Part shown: in pieces, positions 34,101 to 45,351 of the stretch
Layout: each line of letters begins with the position of its first letter
How positions within the stretch are numbered: the stretch's first letter is position 1
Source: Onchidella celtica
Lineage: Eukaryota; Mollusca; Gastropoda; Systellommatophora; Onchidiidae
Length of the DNA stretch: 64,000 nt
Direction: 5' to 3'
NCBI GenBank assembly: GCA_963931925.1
Contig: OZ007567.1
Location: 83,650,677 to 83,714,676, forward strand
Notes under the pieces: generated by a model
Told to the model about the DNA's origin: nothing
Seen by the model: only the letters and a program-made list of their open reading frames with translations
Databases searched by the model: none
Program-made: the position numbers and the translations under genes

Positions 34101-35656
34101 ACCGGATTTGGTAATACGCATGCCGTTACGACACCTGTAATGAATGGCGTGTCGATGTATATCTCCGCGAGACGGAATCGCTCGACGGAGCCCCCGAAAG
34201 TAATGCAGGTTGCCTGTTGTTCAATCAGCTGGGTCGGTCTGACCAGTGATTCCCTAACACCGATAGTGGTGCAACCTGAATCGCGTAAGACAGACGCGGG
34301 TATGGCGTTAACATGACCCTCATATAAGGTCAATGACCCGTGTTGATGGAGGGCCGACATAACCGGAACGGTGCCCGTCATGGGCGACGTAATTTCAACG
34401 GTACGGCTACTCTGTGCAGCCGGAACAATGACGGTGCAAGCATTTGCAGCTTCAAACTGAACCCTACAATATTTTGACGTATGACCTGGTTTATTGCACC
34501 GATAACACCTAATGCTGTCATATATATTACGTCTGGGTTGCATTGGAGGTGCATTATATGGATTATTATAATATGCCCAAGGAGGTGGACATGGTGGGCT
34601 CTGATAATGGTAGCCCTCGTTAACGTCACGACGGGGTGGACCTGAATAGCGAATAAAATGTCCCCGAGTGGGAGGTCCAGCACGGCTTGGCAAACCGCGA
34701 GCTTTATTGGGCGGCGGTTCGGAATATGCACGCGGAGGCGGCGTCTGGCGATGAACTGGTCGAGAATTTCTTGTACCCATTGGCGCAGTTCCACCGACTC
34801 CGGCATAAAACGGTTCGCTAGTTTTGGCTTTAGCCAGCGAACGATTAGGGTGTGCGGACGCGTACTGTTCCACTAAGGACGTGATTTCCGCTAACGTCTT
34901 AGGTGCCCACTCTTTAATGTGGGAGACTAGTTCTGAATGGCACGCGTTAAATATTTGGTCCTTCAGAACGAGCTCATAAAGCCCTTTAAAATTACCGTCA
35001 GCGACACCAGCCAGCTGAATCCAGCGGTCTAAGTAGTGCTTTAGGCGGTCGACGTACGTTGAAAAATTTTCGGACGGGTCTGGCTTACAAGTCCGGAATC
35101 TTTGGTGAAAACCGTCCTCGGTGTGTTGAAAACGCTTTAAAAGAGCCTTTTTAAGGATGTCGTAATTTTTAGAATCCTCGATGTTGAGGCCATGGAATAC
35201 TTCAAGTGCACGTCCCGTTAATAAATTTGCAAGGCACGAAGTCCATTCAGTTCTTTGCCATCCAGCGGCTACCGCGTGGAGCTCAAAACGATGAATATAA
35301 GAATCGATCTGGTCGACCTTATCATTATAGGTTGGAAGCTTTGGTTTTGCTTTAACATTATTCGTTGGAACACTTGGAACCGCGGTCGGTTGGTTTCCTT
35401 GCAGCTCTAATTTCTTTAGGGCAATTTCGTGCTCTCGATGAGCCGCTTTGTCGGCTCTTTCTTCTATTTCTCTTTGTCGTTCTCTTTCTTCTTTTTCTTT
35501 TTCTCGTTCGCGTTCCGCGGCCTTCTCGGCTCTATCTGCTGCACGCTCTTCTCTAGCTAGGTCTTCTTTTAGTCTACTCTCGCACCAAGAAGCCAGCTGG
35601 TCCTCGGGTATGCCTAACAGCTTCGCTGAATTTATATAGGAAGTGTAATCGGCCAT
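31190..35656 (-). CDS. Element A Gag-Pol polyprotein (Gag-PR-INT-RT-RNase H), 1488 aa
   Basis: One uninterrupted ORF. Domains in order: charged coiled coil (about 25-90); capsid-like Gag; one CCHC zinc knuckle, CYRCNKPGHTSKYC (about 383-396); aspartic protease with DSG at about 459; integrase with HHCC zinc domain (about 640-690), DDE residues near 710, 768 and 803 (LSDRGPQFTS, CCERWNAS) and a GPF/Y-type WKGPYRVL; then reverse transcriptase with YFDD at about 1221; then RNase H from RTDASDKG (about 1370) to the end. The ATG at 35654-35656 is the first in frame and opens a Gag-like N-terminus similar to element B (MADY, MAEL). Function: particle formation, cDNA synthesis and integration. INT before RT is the hallmark of Gmr1-like elements. 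All catalytic residues I looked for are present. Confidence 0.95.
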   Translation of the reverse strand: MADYTSYINSAKLLGIPEDQLASWCESRLKEDLAREERAADRAEKAAEREREKEKEERERQREIEERADKAAHREHEIALKKLELQGNQPTAVPSVPTNNVKAKPKLPTYNDKVDQIDSYIHRFELHAVAAGWQRTEWTSCLANLLTGRALEVFHGLNIEDSKNYDILKKALLKRFQHTEDGFHQRFRTCKPDPSENFSTYVDRLKHYLDRWIQLAGVADGNFKGLYELVLKDQIFNACHSELVSHIKEWAPKTLAEITSLVEQYASAHPNRSLAKAKTSEPFYAGVGGTAPMGTRNSRPVHRQTPPPRAYSEPPPNKARGLPSRAGPPTRGHFIRYSGPPRRDVNEGYHYQSPPCPPPWAYYNNPYNAPPMQPRRNIYDSIRCYRCNKPGHTSKYCRVQFEAANACTVIVPAAQSSRTVEITSPMTGTVPVMSALHQHGSLTLYEGHVNAIPASVLRDSGCTTIGVRESLVRPTQLIEQQATCITFGGSVERFRLAEIYIDTPFITGVVTACVLPNPVADLIIGNLPQVNDTPDGQLKVWNENVACVTTRQQSKRPPDGTLQTPAFDFNVTPTVFYKEQQSDPSLKPLFAKVQPQNRNASPFIIKNELLYRNFRNKRETIEQLVVPKSFRRDILRLAHDTSFSGHQGSARTKSRILAHFFWPGVYADVNRFVARCDVCQKRTPKGKASRAPLQEMPPVSTPFERVAVDIVGPLSKSDRGHRFILSVIDYATRWPEAIPLRDITADHVAEALVTIFSRVGFPTEILSDRGPQFTSDLYKKVLELAGIKQKLTSPYHPQSNGCCERWNASMKSMLARVSADKPGDWDRQLPAILFAYRELPNASTGFSPFELLYGRKPRGPMAILSQLFAGSETDDYDTRCAYQYVVDLRQRIINACKTALQFACARASSSKFYRDQGAQMRALSVGDLTLVLLPQTQNKLLLTWKGPYRVLKRLSRVNYLIDIRGQRKIFHINMLKKYLPSDDRRNNSVHVVPRANAALVTVDDEDPLSIDKSLPILQATESINDVNINDELAPSQKQDLTHLLQEFATVFTDLPGSTSLVQHVIRLQTDVPVFVKPYPRPLHAHETIITEVRAMLRLGVIERSTSPYCSPIVLVKKKDDTVRFCIDYRKLNAITIYDAEPIPNQEDLFARLSNASIFSKIDLSKGYWQIPLEEGSRQYTAFQTPFGLMQWKYMPFGLVTAPATFARMMNILLNELRCVLSYFDDICIFQADWAGHLMALREVFAALRRAGLTARPSKVFLGYHHINFLGHTITHGVQTPDDRKISSILKLQPPKTKKQVRSLLGLLNYYRKFIPNFSSLSAPLSDLTRKNLPNRVLWTPQCADALQTIQNLFSTFPLLVLPDIRQTFIVRTDASDKGIGAVLLQQRDGFLRPCLYASRKLLDRETRYAIVERECLAIVYAVDAFSRYLLMSEFIIETDHRPLLFLKSNRAKNARLTRWSLALQENKFTIRAIPGEDNLQADVLSRLI

Positions 35657-37048
35657 TATGATTAGTTACACTCACAATAGGTCTCTACAGGAGATCTATT
35701 AATGTTAATGGACAGGTATCCGGATAAATTCACGCAATAGCCCGTCTGACAGTGTACTATGTTATCACTGTAGTATTTACGTTAATCCGATACGCGATAA
35801 AAAAAATATTTACTTGTTTAACTCCGCGATTATTTATCCCTGAGGCGATTTGCACTCGTCGGGTCGACGTCCCTAGTAGACGACAAAATACAAACAATGT
35901 TTCTTCTTCAATGAAATCGCAGTGTCCTTACTGTTATCACTGCCGATGTAATATATAAATACACGTGAATCAACGAATATTAGATCGTTGATTAATATTT
36001 TTAGCTATTTTTCTATAGCTCTTGTATAATTGCAATTGCAAGGTAATTTTATTACCGGTAGTTCTCTTTAAAGAACAATAACTTCAGTAATTATATACTG
36101 GATATTCAAGGCAGGTGCACAACTGCACTTGAATGGGGAATCAATATTCCCAATATATAAATATATACTCTGGCGTATCAGCCTTATACGTCACAATAAC
36201 CAGATAAACTCAATCAATGCGTCAATGTAGACACATGACTCACACAGGCATTATATTAAACAAAGGAATGTACCAACACCATAATGATAAAGGTCTAATG
36301 AAAAAAAAAATACACCAAACACGACGCTAGACAAACAAGAAAAGACGAACGATAACAGACCCTACAAGTTCTGAATATAATTACAGATAGGTGAGAAGAG
36401 GACAAGAGAGACGTCTTCCTAAAACAACGAGGAAGATGGAACGCTACAATCTAAACAAAGTGTACAGATCCCTATCAAAGTCCGTTCTCGCGAATGCGAC
36501 TTCCCACAGTTTCAATAACCACTGGTGTTGCGAGACCGCACAATCTGTCGTCGAGACGGCAGAGTCTGCGACCAAGCCACCACTTTGGCAGGGGGGACCC
36601 GCAAACGTAAGAACGCCCTCGCCACCGCCCGTGAGTTCCTAAACACAGAGAAAAAGTATAAAAAGCCTGTAAAACACGAGGAGGAACACTCAACTCCCCA
36701 GACGCAGACAAAATTTTAGGATGGAATCACTTAACTCAAGGAACTGGTGGAGATTCCTTTAGCCTTTGCGTACACCACAGTCAGTCTTTTTTGTCTTTCA
36801 CCGTTCAGTTATGTTGACGTCTCCTTGGCCTCGATCCTCGGGTCAATGGGAGAGCCGGAAATATGTGGAACAAATAATGAAGAAAGCAGTATACAAACTA
36901 AATAATAAATAATTTTAAACTAGCTCAACGTGCGAGACCACGTGAGCACTGAAACTGAAAAGAAACAAAAGTTAATCAAAGAGAAAAACGATATACTCTA
37001 ATCTAAATAAACTATAAACTAAACAATGGTGTGTAGTGTCCCCTCCAG
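35657..37048 (-). other. Element A leader
   Basis: 1392 nt between 5' LTR and ATG. The segment 36391-36470 is nearly identical to 53078-53160 of element B (shared AGACGTCTTCCTAAAACAAC-type block), and 36300-36372 matches 46040-46112 of element C. Short plus-strand open frames here are antisense artefacts. Confidence 0.75.
37036..37047 (-). other. Element A primer-binding site, tRNA-Cys-like
   Basis: One base inside the 5' LTR the minus strand reads TGGAGGGGACAC. It differs at one position from the complement of the usual animal tRNA-Cys 3' end (TGGAGGGGGCAC), as I recall it. Assignment is tentative. Confidence 0.5.
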
Positions 37049-38284
37049 TGTCGCGATGTGGGTTACATGGGGATATTTCGACTGACACTCTTTCGAGGTC
37101 CGCTCCCACAATCGACGAACACACAAAAATAAATACTTGCACTCTAAAAACTAAATAAATCAATTGCCTTCAATTTTAGCAGAACTGTAGGGCAGTTTAA
37201 TTACAGGAATTAATGTAACAAATATAATTATAAATATAAATATCAATTCAAAGGCAACTGAATCTAACTAATGGAACTACAGCTTTTATAAATACTAACG
37301 AATTCAATCTAACTACTTGCAGGTCATATGAGTTATATGGCAAATAGAATCCGCGCACGTGGCGACGGATCTAACAGTTTAAATTCTATTAATTCAATGA
37401 GACATGTTAGGATATTGACATTTCCTCTAGACACGCCATGGAGAATGCTTGTACAACCATGCGTTGTCTGGCGGTAGCTCTGAAACTGTCTTCAAAAGTA
37501 AGTAGAACGGTTCACTTTCATCATTACAAATTAGTATGGACTCTCACCATGAGGCCCTCACTGGGAGTGAGAGCGCTGGATGTAAACGCTGTGGGTTTAT
37601 ATCAAACCAAGTAGCTTAGGCTCTGGAGCTTTAAATCAGGCCCCTCACAATGGACTGCTCAACTGCGTCTCTATGTCTCTCATCTGGCTGAGGACTATCG
37701 CCGTCCACCTCGTAAATGGATTTTCTACATGTGGCCCAGAACTAAGTTCTGTATGGCCTTAAATACTGGTCTGCATCTGCAGCTTACCGTCTAATTCCTG
37801 GATTGTGATTGGTGCAACCACTTCTAGCTCAGCTGCCGAACTGAGTTATTTTAAGTAACAGCCCTACGCAACGACCTTGGGTCGACATCAAAGGTCGAAT
37901 TACTTCATACAATATAATGTAATTTTATAGCAATAAATTCTTAACATGGTCAAAACCCCGAGCTTTTACTCTGGATCACGGTATTTTCTGTACGTCAACA
38001 GACGTCTCAATAACATTTAATTCCTACTCACCCCTTCCCTCTTTACTAAACCTAGTTCAAAACACGAGATACAACAAGTGCTCAGTCATGCACACCTACG
38101 CTGTCCGTCTATCCTTCCCCACATCTTCTGTCTATCTATTATAAAAAAAACTGTTCAAAACAACTTGTTTACGAGACCAAGTTATGCTGGCTCGCACAAT
38201 AATTACGTTTGTAAAAATTACTCACTGCTCTCTCACAAAAATTTAGTCAGTGGAAACATTTATGAATTAAATCTGTTCTTGACA
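37049..38284 (-). repeat. Element A 5' LTR
   Basis: 1236 bp, promoter-bearing copy for minus-strand transcription. Nearly identical to 29350-30585. Confidence 0.93.
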
Positions 38285-38289
38285 GCCGT

Positions 38290-40170
38290 GGCATCTCCGA
38301 GAAATGTTCGTTATCCAGATAAATAAAGGACACTTTTCAACCAAAACATAAAAATTTATTAAATTTTCATATTAGACAAACAAATATTGCATGGAAGTTA
38401 CATAGTAACAAAATGAAAACAGACAAGTCATAAAACCATAATGAAACAAATTGTACCTGAACATGAAAATCCGTCATGTCAGCTAATGATCGCAAACGTC
38501 TCCAATTGGTCATAGTTATATTACGGAAGACAAAATAATGTGACCACATTTCGTACAACCATGAAAATGTGAGACAATGTCGCAAATCGCTGCATCATTG
38601 AATGGATTTTGTCCGGAGTCAACAATGGATTTGATGAGTATTAGTTCACACTGAAATTGCAGTCATTTAACATATTTGCCCACTCGTGGAGTCACCTCAC
38701 CCTGGAGTTGAAAAGTATTCCTGGCGAAACAAAACAGTGAATTCGGATTTCTATGATCAGCAGCTGAAAACCCTCGAAATGTGGAAATTATCAATAAAGA
38801 TTGTAAACAGAAGGAGGAAGAAAGTTATGAGAAATGCCATCGTATGCCAGTGAGTAAGACTGGAGGAATTCTTGCATTCAGAGCAAAGTTATCCCACTAA
38901 ACAATAAATTGTGTAGTTTTGCCCTGCACGCCCGCCCGATTCACAAACACGATGGACGCTGCCACAACACCGGTTCTGATTTTAGTGGACCCTGGGGAAT
39001 TAACTGAAGGCCCCAACTCTCGTTCCAGCCAGCCAGTTATTTCTCCTGGTCAGGCTGAAGTTTTCGAGGAACGAAGGTCTTCTCTCCTATACGAAGTTGC
39101 TATAAAGCTTAGATGCTGACCCTCTGGGATGAATAGTGTCTGTCAAAAATGTGTGCCCAAAAATCCGGACACCCCTCACTACTTTTTTTCCTTTTTTTTA
39201 TGTGTAGAAATAAGCTTCAGTTTTAGTATTTACAATTTAGAAACCGTCAACAAAAAATTGTGCCAGGACCGGCGTTGCTTATACTACTTGTTGAGCTTTC
39301 CCAAAGTCCATGTGGCAAGATACCACCAGCCCTCTCTCATACAGAAATAGCCCAAACGACTGCATCTGCTAATTGAATACATAATGTGGTCAGTTGTTTC
39401 CTTTATTTAAGGCGTGTGTTTGTCATTGTGGTCGCACTGGACAATTCTGCTGTTAAGCACTATTTCAATTCGGCACGGGGCGGTTGGATAGGTTATAAAT
39501 AATGCACAACTGTGTAAATAAGGTGGGGCCTTCTTATGACCCCCCTTTTAAAAAAAATACAACAACAAAAACGTCAAATTATATCTCGTGGAATAAGAGT
39601 AGCGTTGGCTTTTAATGATTTTTTTTTCTTCCTCGTGTTGCGCACTATCATGTGGATGTTTCATTACAATATGTGATTCCCTTACATACTTTAGGATGAA
39701 GTAGAAAAGAGTATGGAGACTTTTTTTTTTTTTTTTGAAGGCAAGAGGAAAAAGAATGTAGCCATAGTGGTATGTTTGTCTTATTGTCCACCCCATTTAT
39801 TTCTCTCATGCGTTGACCTAGTTATATTGGCAACGTGGTAATATGTAAATTACATCTAAATTTCTTTGTCTACACCTGGGCTTTGTACTATCCCTTTGTT
39901 AGTCCCAAACAGAGACGCTGCACGTGGACTATGCCCACGCTGGCATTGGTGCCTTCTTTGTTGGGCGATGCATTCCCTCCGCGGGTCAGCTGACCACTGA
40001 CGCGAATATAAGTTTGTCCAGTCTGACCACTTAGTCACTCAGCATTATGCTGAGGCCCCCGAGAAACAAAAAGATCTCAACCACTTAGTCATTTTCATAT
40101 CTGTCGGCGAGGGGCACAGACAATATTGAAAGCTAGTAGTTAAAGTTCCATTTCATATATTGGGTAAGTT
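38290..40170. other. Spacer between elements A and B
   Basis: 1.9 kb of unique-looking AT-rich sequence with poly-T runs. No gene or repeat family recognised; open stretches up to 82 codons have no features. Confidence 0.65.
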
Positions 40171-40175
40171 GGCAT

Positions 40176-41369
40176 TGTCACAAATCCCAGACTGGGAGAT
40201 GTAATAAGTTATGACAGGACAACAATCACGAACAAACAAGTTAACACTTAACAGAACAATCCATCAGACTCACACATTTATTAAACATAATTATACAGAT
40301 AATAGCGCAATTACATACATTATATTATTGAAATCAACTGCCGTACAACGGCCGTATTCTCACACACACTCTCCCTCGGATCCACAATCCGGTAGTTACT
40401 CCTAAAGGCACTTCGGCCTCAGCCTCTCCCCTCAGGGTCTTAATAGCCCATTAATAATTTACTGGCACCGCAGTCTCTCAATATCACCTTCCTATTGTCA
40501 TACACCTTAGCACTCCCCTAGCACCTCAGCAGGGCAATAACACATTATCATTTCAATAGACATTATCATTTCAACAGTACATTATTAGTTCACTAGCCCC
40601 TCAACATGGCAATAGTGCATTATCACATTCACGCTCATATCTACGTCCCTGTCCGTGGCCTGACTGCCACGACTTTATGTGCCTCTACTGTCCTGCACTG
40701 ACAGCCTCACTTCTGGCCTATGTGTGGCCTCCGGCCCTATGCTGGCCTATCCCCTGTGCTCATCGAGGTGGCTCTGCGGCCCGTCCTCGACACCTACAAG
40801 AATAACATTACATTGGTATAATGCCCTACCATTTCTATTCACTCCACCTCTCCTTACAACCCATGAAGCGTACACACACTAGTTCACCTTTCACTCACCA
40901 CACATCTTACGGTAACACACCTCCATCGGAGTACACACTACTCACTCGCGCTACAAATCCATGAACTCACTTTCATCTATCGCTCATGGCGCACATTGCT
41001 ATATCCAATATCAAGGACTTCCACATTCCTCACATATACTTATTTACATCATGGTAATAGACGAATATAATATAATACATCAATCATAATAATCAATCAA
41101 CGTTCTACGTACCAGTCATCACTGGAAAGACTCTCTCACTGGTCTTCTCGACTGCTCCCCTTATGTCCGCCCGATGGGCTCTTATTCACAGGTCCGTTCC
41201 GTAGGACCTTCTAACTTGCAGTGATAGTAATACAGCGCTTTCGCCTCATTCAGACCCCCCCCCCACTACTCACAACAGCACGCTTAACTTACCTGTCTAC
41301 TGTGAGCCCTTCTTACTCTACACCCGCTCTGTAGCAATCCCCTTAATTGCACTCACTCCACTCGTGACA
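40176..41369 (-). repeat. Element B 3' LTR
   Basis: 1194 bp, TGTCACAAATCCCAG to CTCGTGACA. It differs from the 5' LTR (1196 bp) by C-run length near 41262 and a few substitutions (for example CCAATATC/CCGATATC and GGGCTC/GGGTTC). Confidence 0.93.
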
Positions 41370-41371
41370 TC

Positions 41372-41383
41372 ATCCCCCACCCC
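41372..41383 (-). other. Element B polypurine tract
   Basis: Minus-strand GGGGTGGGGGAT next to the 3' LTR, preceded by a run of seven T; identical core to elements A and C. Confidence 0.75.
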
Positions 41384-41727
41384 AAAAAAATTAATGCAAT
41401 TAATTTCAAATCGCATCAAGATGACTGTCAACGAGTGAGCGTGAGCAATACCTACACTAAAAAAAAAATGACCTAGCAGTTCCCCTAGTATATAGAATAC
41501 CGAAATCAGGGGAAAATATGGGGATCAATATGGTCTGCAATATGCATATATGTGTCACATCATGAATAGCTAACTAATCACAATACTTAATACAGAATAA
41601 AAAACCACTCAACCTATCAACCATTCTTCATATCATATTTATAATGTCAACATTTTAAAGTCGACTCATTCACACAAATCCTGTCAATGTTCCTGTCCTC
41701 CGATGTATAAGCTCCTGAAATCTTCCC

Positions 41728-42832
41728 CTAGGCTCGACTAAGGTAGTCGGCGATATGATTGCTGGTTCCTGGAATTGGTTGAATAACGAAGGTATACGGC
41801 TGCAAAGCCAATGCCCATCTAGATAAGCGTGGGCTGGACGAACGATTCTTCGACAAAAATGTCAGTGGCTTGTGGTCTGTCTGGATACAAAATTCTCGTC
41901 CCATGAGATAACGTCCCAATTTCTGGACGGACCACACAATGGCAAGACACTCACGCTCTATCACAGAATACTTTCTTTCTCTCTGCAATAACTTCCTACT
42001 GACATAACATACAGGATGGAGACATTCGTTCTTCTCCTGTAGAAGACAAGCGCCGACACCAGAGTCCGACGCATCCGTTCTGAGGATAAAATTAGATCGA
42101 AAATCGGGTAATATCAGAATGGGTGACGATGATAATGCTGTCACCAAATTATCAAATGCTGTCTGACATTCAGACGTCCACTGGACCTTATCGGGTTGTC
42201 CCTTCTTAGTAAGGTCAGTAAGAGAAGATGACAAGGAGGAAAAATTTGGAATGAACTTTCTGTAATAATTTAAAATTCCCACTAAGCTTCTGACTTGTTT
42301 CTTTGTTTTAGGGATTTGCAACCCTACTAATTTGTCAATTTTTGTTACTTCAGGTCTCTGAACACCTCTACCCACAATATGTCCTAAGAATATTATCTCT
42401 GGACATGCCAAATCCATCTTTGCGGGTTTAGCAGTTAACCCAAAATGACGTAATCGTTGAAAAATTACTGTTAGTGTCTGAATATGATCAGACCATGTCG
42501 ACGTATGACATGCTATATCGTCAAAGAATGACACGACATTAGGTATGTCCTTCAACACTAGTCTCATTAATCGTGCAAACGTCGCTGGCGCGTTTACCAA
42601 CCCAAATGGCATGACCTTAAATTGGAATAATCCAATGGGCGTTTGGAACGCCGTGTATTGTTTAGACTCCTCAGTAAGCGGGATTTCCCAATAACCTTTC
42701 GTTAAATCTATCTTGGAAAACCACGTGGACCCGGCCAATGAAGCTATTAATTCCTCCTGAAACGGGATAGGTTCCCTATCGCCTACCGTAATAGTGTTCA
42801 ATCTTCGAAAATCAATACAGAACCGCACCGAT
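41728..42832 (-). pseudogene. Element B Pol, downstream part (RT core and RNase H)
   Basis: Continues the reverse transcriptase after element C: RFCIDFRRLN, FSKIDLTKGYWEIPL, FGLVNAPATFARLM, the catalytic FFDD, then RNase H from RTDASDSG to IADYLSRA and TAG. The frame is open up to the insertion point. It lacks the start of the RT domain, which lies beyond the insertion at 49180. Confidence 0.92.
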
Positions 42833-43028
42833 TGTCATAATCAAATGTAATTGGTGTGAGGTTAGTGGTCAAGGGGAAATAACCGAATTAATTATAGAGA
42901 GGAGGTGAATAAATATAACATGTGAAGTACGTCAGTTGTAGATAAGAACAGTGTTTTTTGATGACGTCATTTTAAGCAAGAGGGAACTATTGAACAACTG
43001 GAAGGCGTAGATAAACAGTAGTATGCTA

Positions 43029-44204
43029 TATGGCCTTTAGCGTCTTTACAGACGGTCTTAGCAGCTAGAATATTCACTTTCACTTTGACTGACAGCTTCT
43101 CTCGTGGCTTATTCTACCAATGTTTGACCCGAGAGTGCGATGGCAGTGATTGCAGGTCAGTCTTTTGGGTTCACTTTGGCGAGTGTTTTCATTCCGCCTC
43201 TGTCGTTTTGTCAGGTATGTTTCTTTTGCCTTGAAGTCTATTGCGAGCGTGCCACTGCGCAATTTTTGTCTCCATCTGCTTCGATCATTTGCAAGGTTCT
43301 CCCATTCATTGGGGTCGATGTTGAATGCTTTCATCGTGACCTTGCAAGTGTCTTTGAATCGCAGATGTGGCCTACCTCTGGGTCGGTTGCCAGTAGCAAG
43401 TTCCCCGTAGAGAATTTGTCTGGGGATGCGATCATTTTCCATACGGTGGAGATGTCCAAGCCACCGCAGTCTTTTTTTGCCTAGGAGAGCCTGAGTTGAT
43501 GGAATGTTGGCTCGGCTCAGAACTTCGATATTTGAGATCCTGTCTTGCCACTTGATCTTGAGAATTTTGCGTAGGCAGCGCAGGTGGAAGGAGTTGAGGG
43601 ATCTTTCATGTTTGGAGTAGGTGGTCCATGTCTCTGAGCCATACAGCAGGGTGCTTAGGACGCAAGTTTGGTACACGAGTACCTTTGTTTTGATGGTCAG
43701 CTTGCTATTGTTCCACACCCTTTTTGAGAGTTTGCCAAAAGCTGTGGCCGCCTTTCCTATTCTGGCATTTATTTCAGTTGTTATGTCTGTGCTACCACTG
43801 ATGGTTGAGCCTAGGTAGCAGAATTTTCCCACTTGCTCCAGAGGAGAGCCATTCAGCATGATTGGGTTGGGGTTTCTCAAGCCTTGTGTCAAAACTACAG
43901 TTTTTGAGACACTGATCCTTAGCATGAATTTGTCACAGGCTTTGGCAAGGCTATTGATGAGAGCCTGGAGCGTGGTTTCATCGTGGACCACGATTGCAGC
44001 ATCATCTGCGAAGAGGAGCTCTTGTAACATAATATGCTCTGTACGAGATTTTGCTTTTAGTCTGGCAACATTAAAAATGGAGCCGTCCACTCTGGTGTTA
44101 ATAAGTACTCCACCTGAACATTGACCAAAGGCATTCTTGAGTAGGGCTGCAAAATATATACCAAATAAGGTAGGAGCAAGAACACATCCCTGCTTCACAC
44201 CGCT
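43029..44204 (-). mobile_element. 5'-truncated LINE inserted in element C LTR
   Basis: A 1176-bp insertion flanked by GTATGCTA on both sides (43021-43028, 44205-44212), the 8-bp target duplication expected of target-primed reverse transcription. The uninterrupted 3' LTR of C shows the empty site. It keeps only the 3' end of the ORF and a short 3' UTR without a poly-A tail. Confidence 0.9.
43080..44204 (-). pseudogene. LINE reverse transcriptase fragment (C-terminal part)
   Basis: The frame starts at the truncation with SGVKQGCVLAPTLFGIYF (RT motif), has the catalytic LFADDAAIVV, the thumb region with VLSTLLYGSETW and LRWLGHLHRM, and a C-terminal zinc-finger-like CNHCHRTLGS...SHERSC. There is no stop inside. 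The open frame also extends beyond the junction to 44318, but those first 38 codons are LTR sequence of element C. Endonuclease and early RT are missing. Clade not assigned; the same protein type occurs degraded at 59380-60715. Confidence 0.9.
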
Positions 44205-45351
44205 GTATGCTAGTAGATAGAATATCACTGGTGTTATGGTGAATGGGCTATAGATAATCAGATATATACTACTGATATTAAAATGTAAAGATAATGTGCT
44301 ATCGATGAAGATTAACACCCCGTTTTCAACGTGGGGGTGAGAACTATTTATTTGTCTACGTCACTTAACCGTTAAGGCATATTGATAATATAGGCAGCCG
44401 AGAGAGCAGCTGACCGGGGGACTTCACTCCGTGCATAGCCTTCCCTGTGTGTAGGAGTCAGTTGCATCCTACTTGAGTGGATGATTGTAATATTTACCAA
44501 TACAACATGACTAGATGTTGATCTTGTCATTTATATTCATAAGCTTGACATGACACCGCTTTGATATATTGTTTCTGGCCTTAGTGCCAGACCAATCGTA
44601 AGTAATCGAAGATAGAATCTCTTGATGACATCGACAGTGAATGAAACGTACGACATTTATCCGTTAGGAGAGTCTTGAAGGAACCCACCAGGAGTGAATG
44701 CAAAATTAAACTGCCATCTAGAGCTGCATCTAGAACTAATGTATGAAATGTATGACTAACTGTGATTGAATTATCTGGGTGAGGCTGGGAAATGCCAGCC
44801 CATCCTAGAGCTAGATATATCTAGATATCTAGATCTCTGTACTTAACTGGGCCGACGTCACTTGTCGTTGACGGGCTCGTTCTCTACTAGAATTGTAGGC
44901 AGAATATCCCATATGACATTATGTATTCAGAGACTGTAATTGTCATCCAATAAGTAATCTAGTTTTTAGATATATATACCTAATAGATCTAGTTTAAGCA
45001 GATAATTAGTGAGTCCAGAGTTAAATGTTATTAGAGAAAGTATAGAGCTAGACTTAGAAGGAAGTATTATTAATTATGGATGTGATGCCACAGATGTTTA
45101 TCCTTATTAATTAATTAGATCTAGTCGAGATTGTTAGTGTCTTTATTATAAATAAATGTGACCCTGCAGGTCTGATGAATTGAACTTTAATCAGATTGTC
45201 TTTTAGTATTTGGAATGGTATGAAAGTTAGGTCTTAGATGGAATAAATAATAAATCATAAAACTCTCGATTATAAAAAAATGCAGTCGAACCAACACCCC
45301 ATCAACACAACATTATGATTCCAGGGAATCCATAACAACTGGGTCATAACA

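Larger units (their letters stand above)
29350..38284 (-). mobile_element. LTR retrotransposon A, complete, Gmr1-like Ty3/gypsy
   Basis: An 8935-bp element on the minus strand: 5' LTR 37049-38284, leader, one Gag-Pol ORF 35656-31190, polypurine tract, 3' LTR 29350-30585. GCCGT flanks it directly on both sides (29345-29349, 38285-38289), a 5-bp target duplication. Both LTRs begin TGTCGCG and end TTGACA on the plus strand and have the same length; comparing by eye I found one difference (CTTTC/CCTTC near 29469 and 37168). Integrase lies before reverse transcriptase, unlike ordinary Ty3/gypsy. No env-like ORF. The intact frame and near-identical LTRs point to a very recent insertion. Confidence 0.93.
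42833..45351 (+). repeat. Element C 5' LTR, interrupted by a LINE
   Basis: Begins TGTCATAATCAAATG and ends GGGTCATAACA. Against the 3' LTR I see about four substitutions outside the insertion (for example AAGAACAGTG/AAGGACGGTG, AAGGCATATT/AAGGCGTATT). Rich in CTAGAT-type palindromes. Confidence 0.9.

Noticed and set aside
40211-40882. Duplicated small ORFs (also 53680-54351)
   Set aside because: They lie in the LTRs of element B, opposite to its transcription, with no protein features.
43140-43818. Plus-strand open frames of 65-114 codons
   Set aside because: They are antisense shadows of the LINE reverse transcriptase. The same applies to plus frames in 32502-35639 and 49201-52545.
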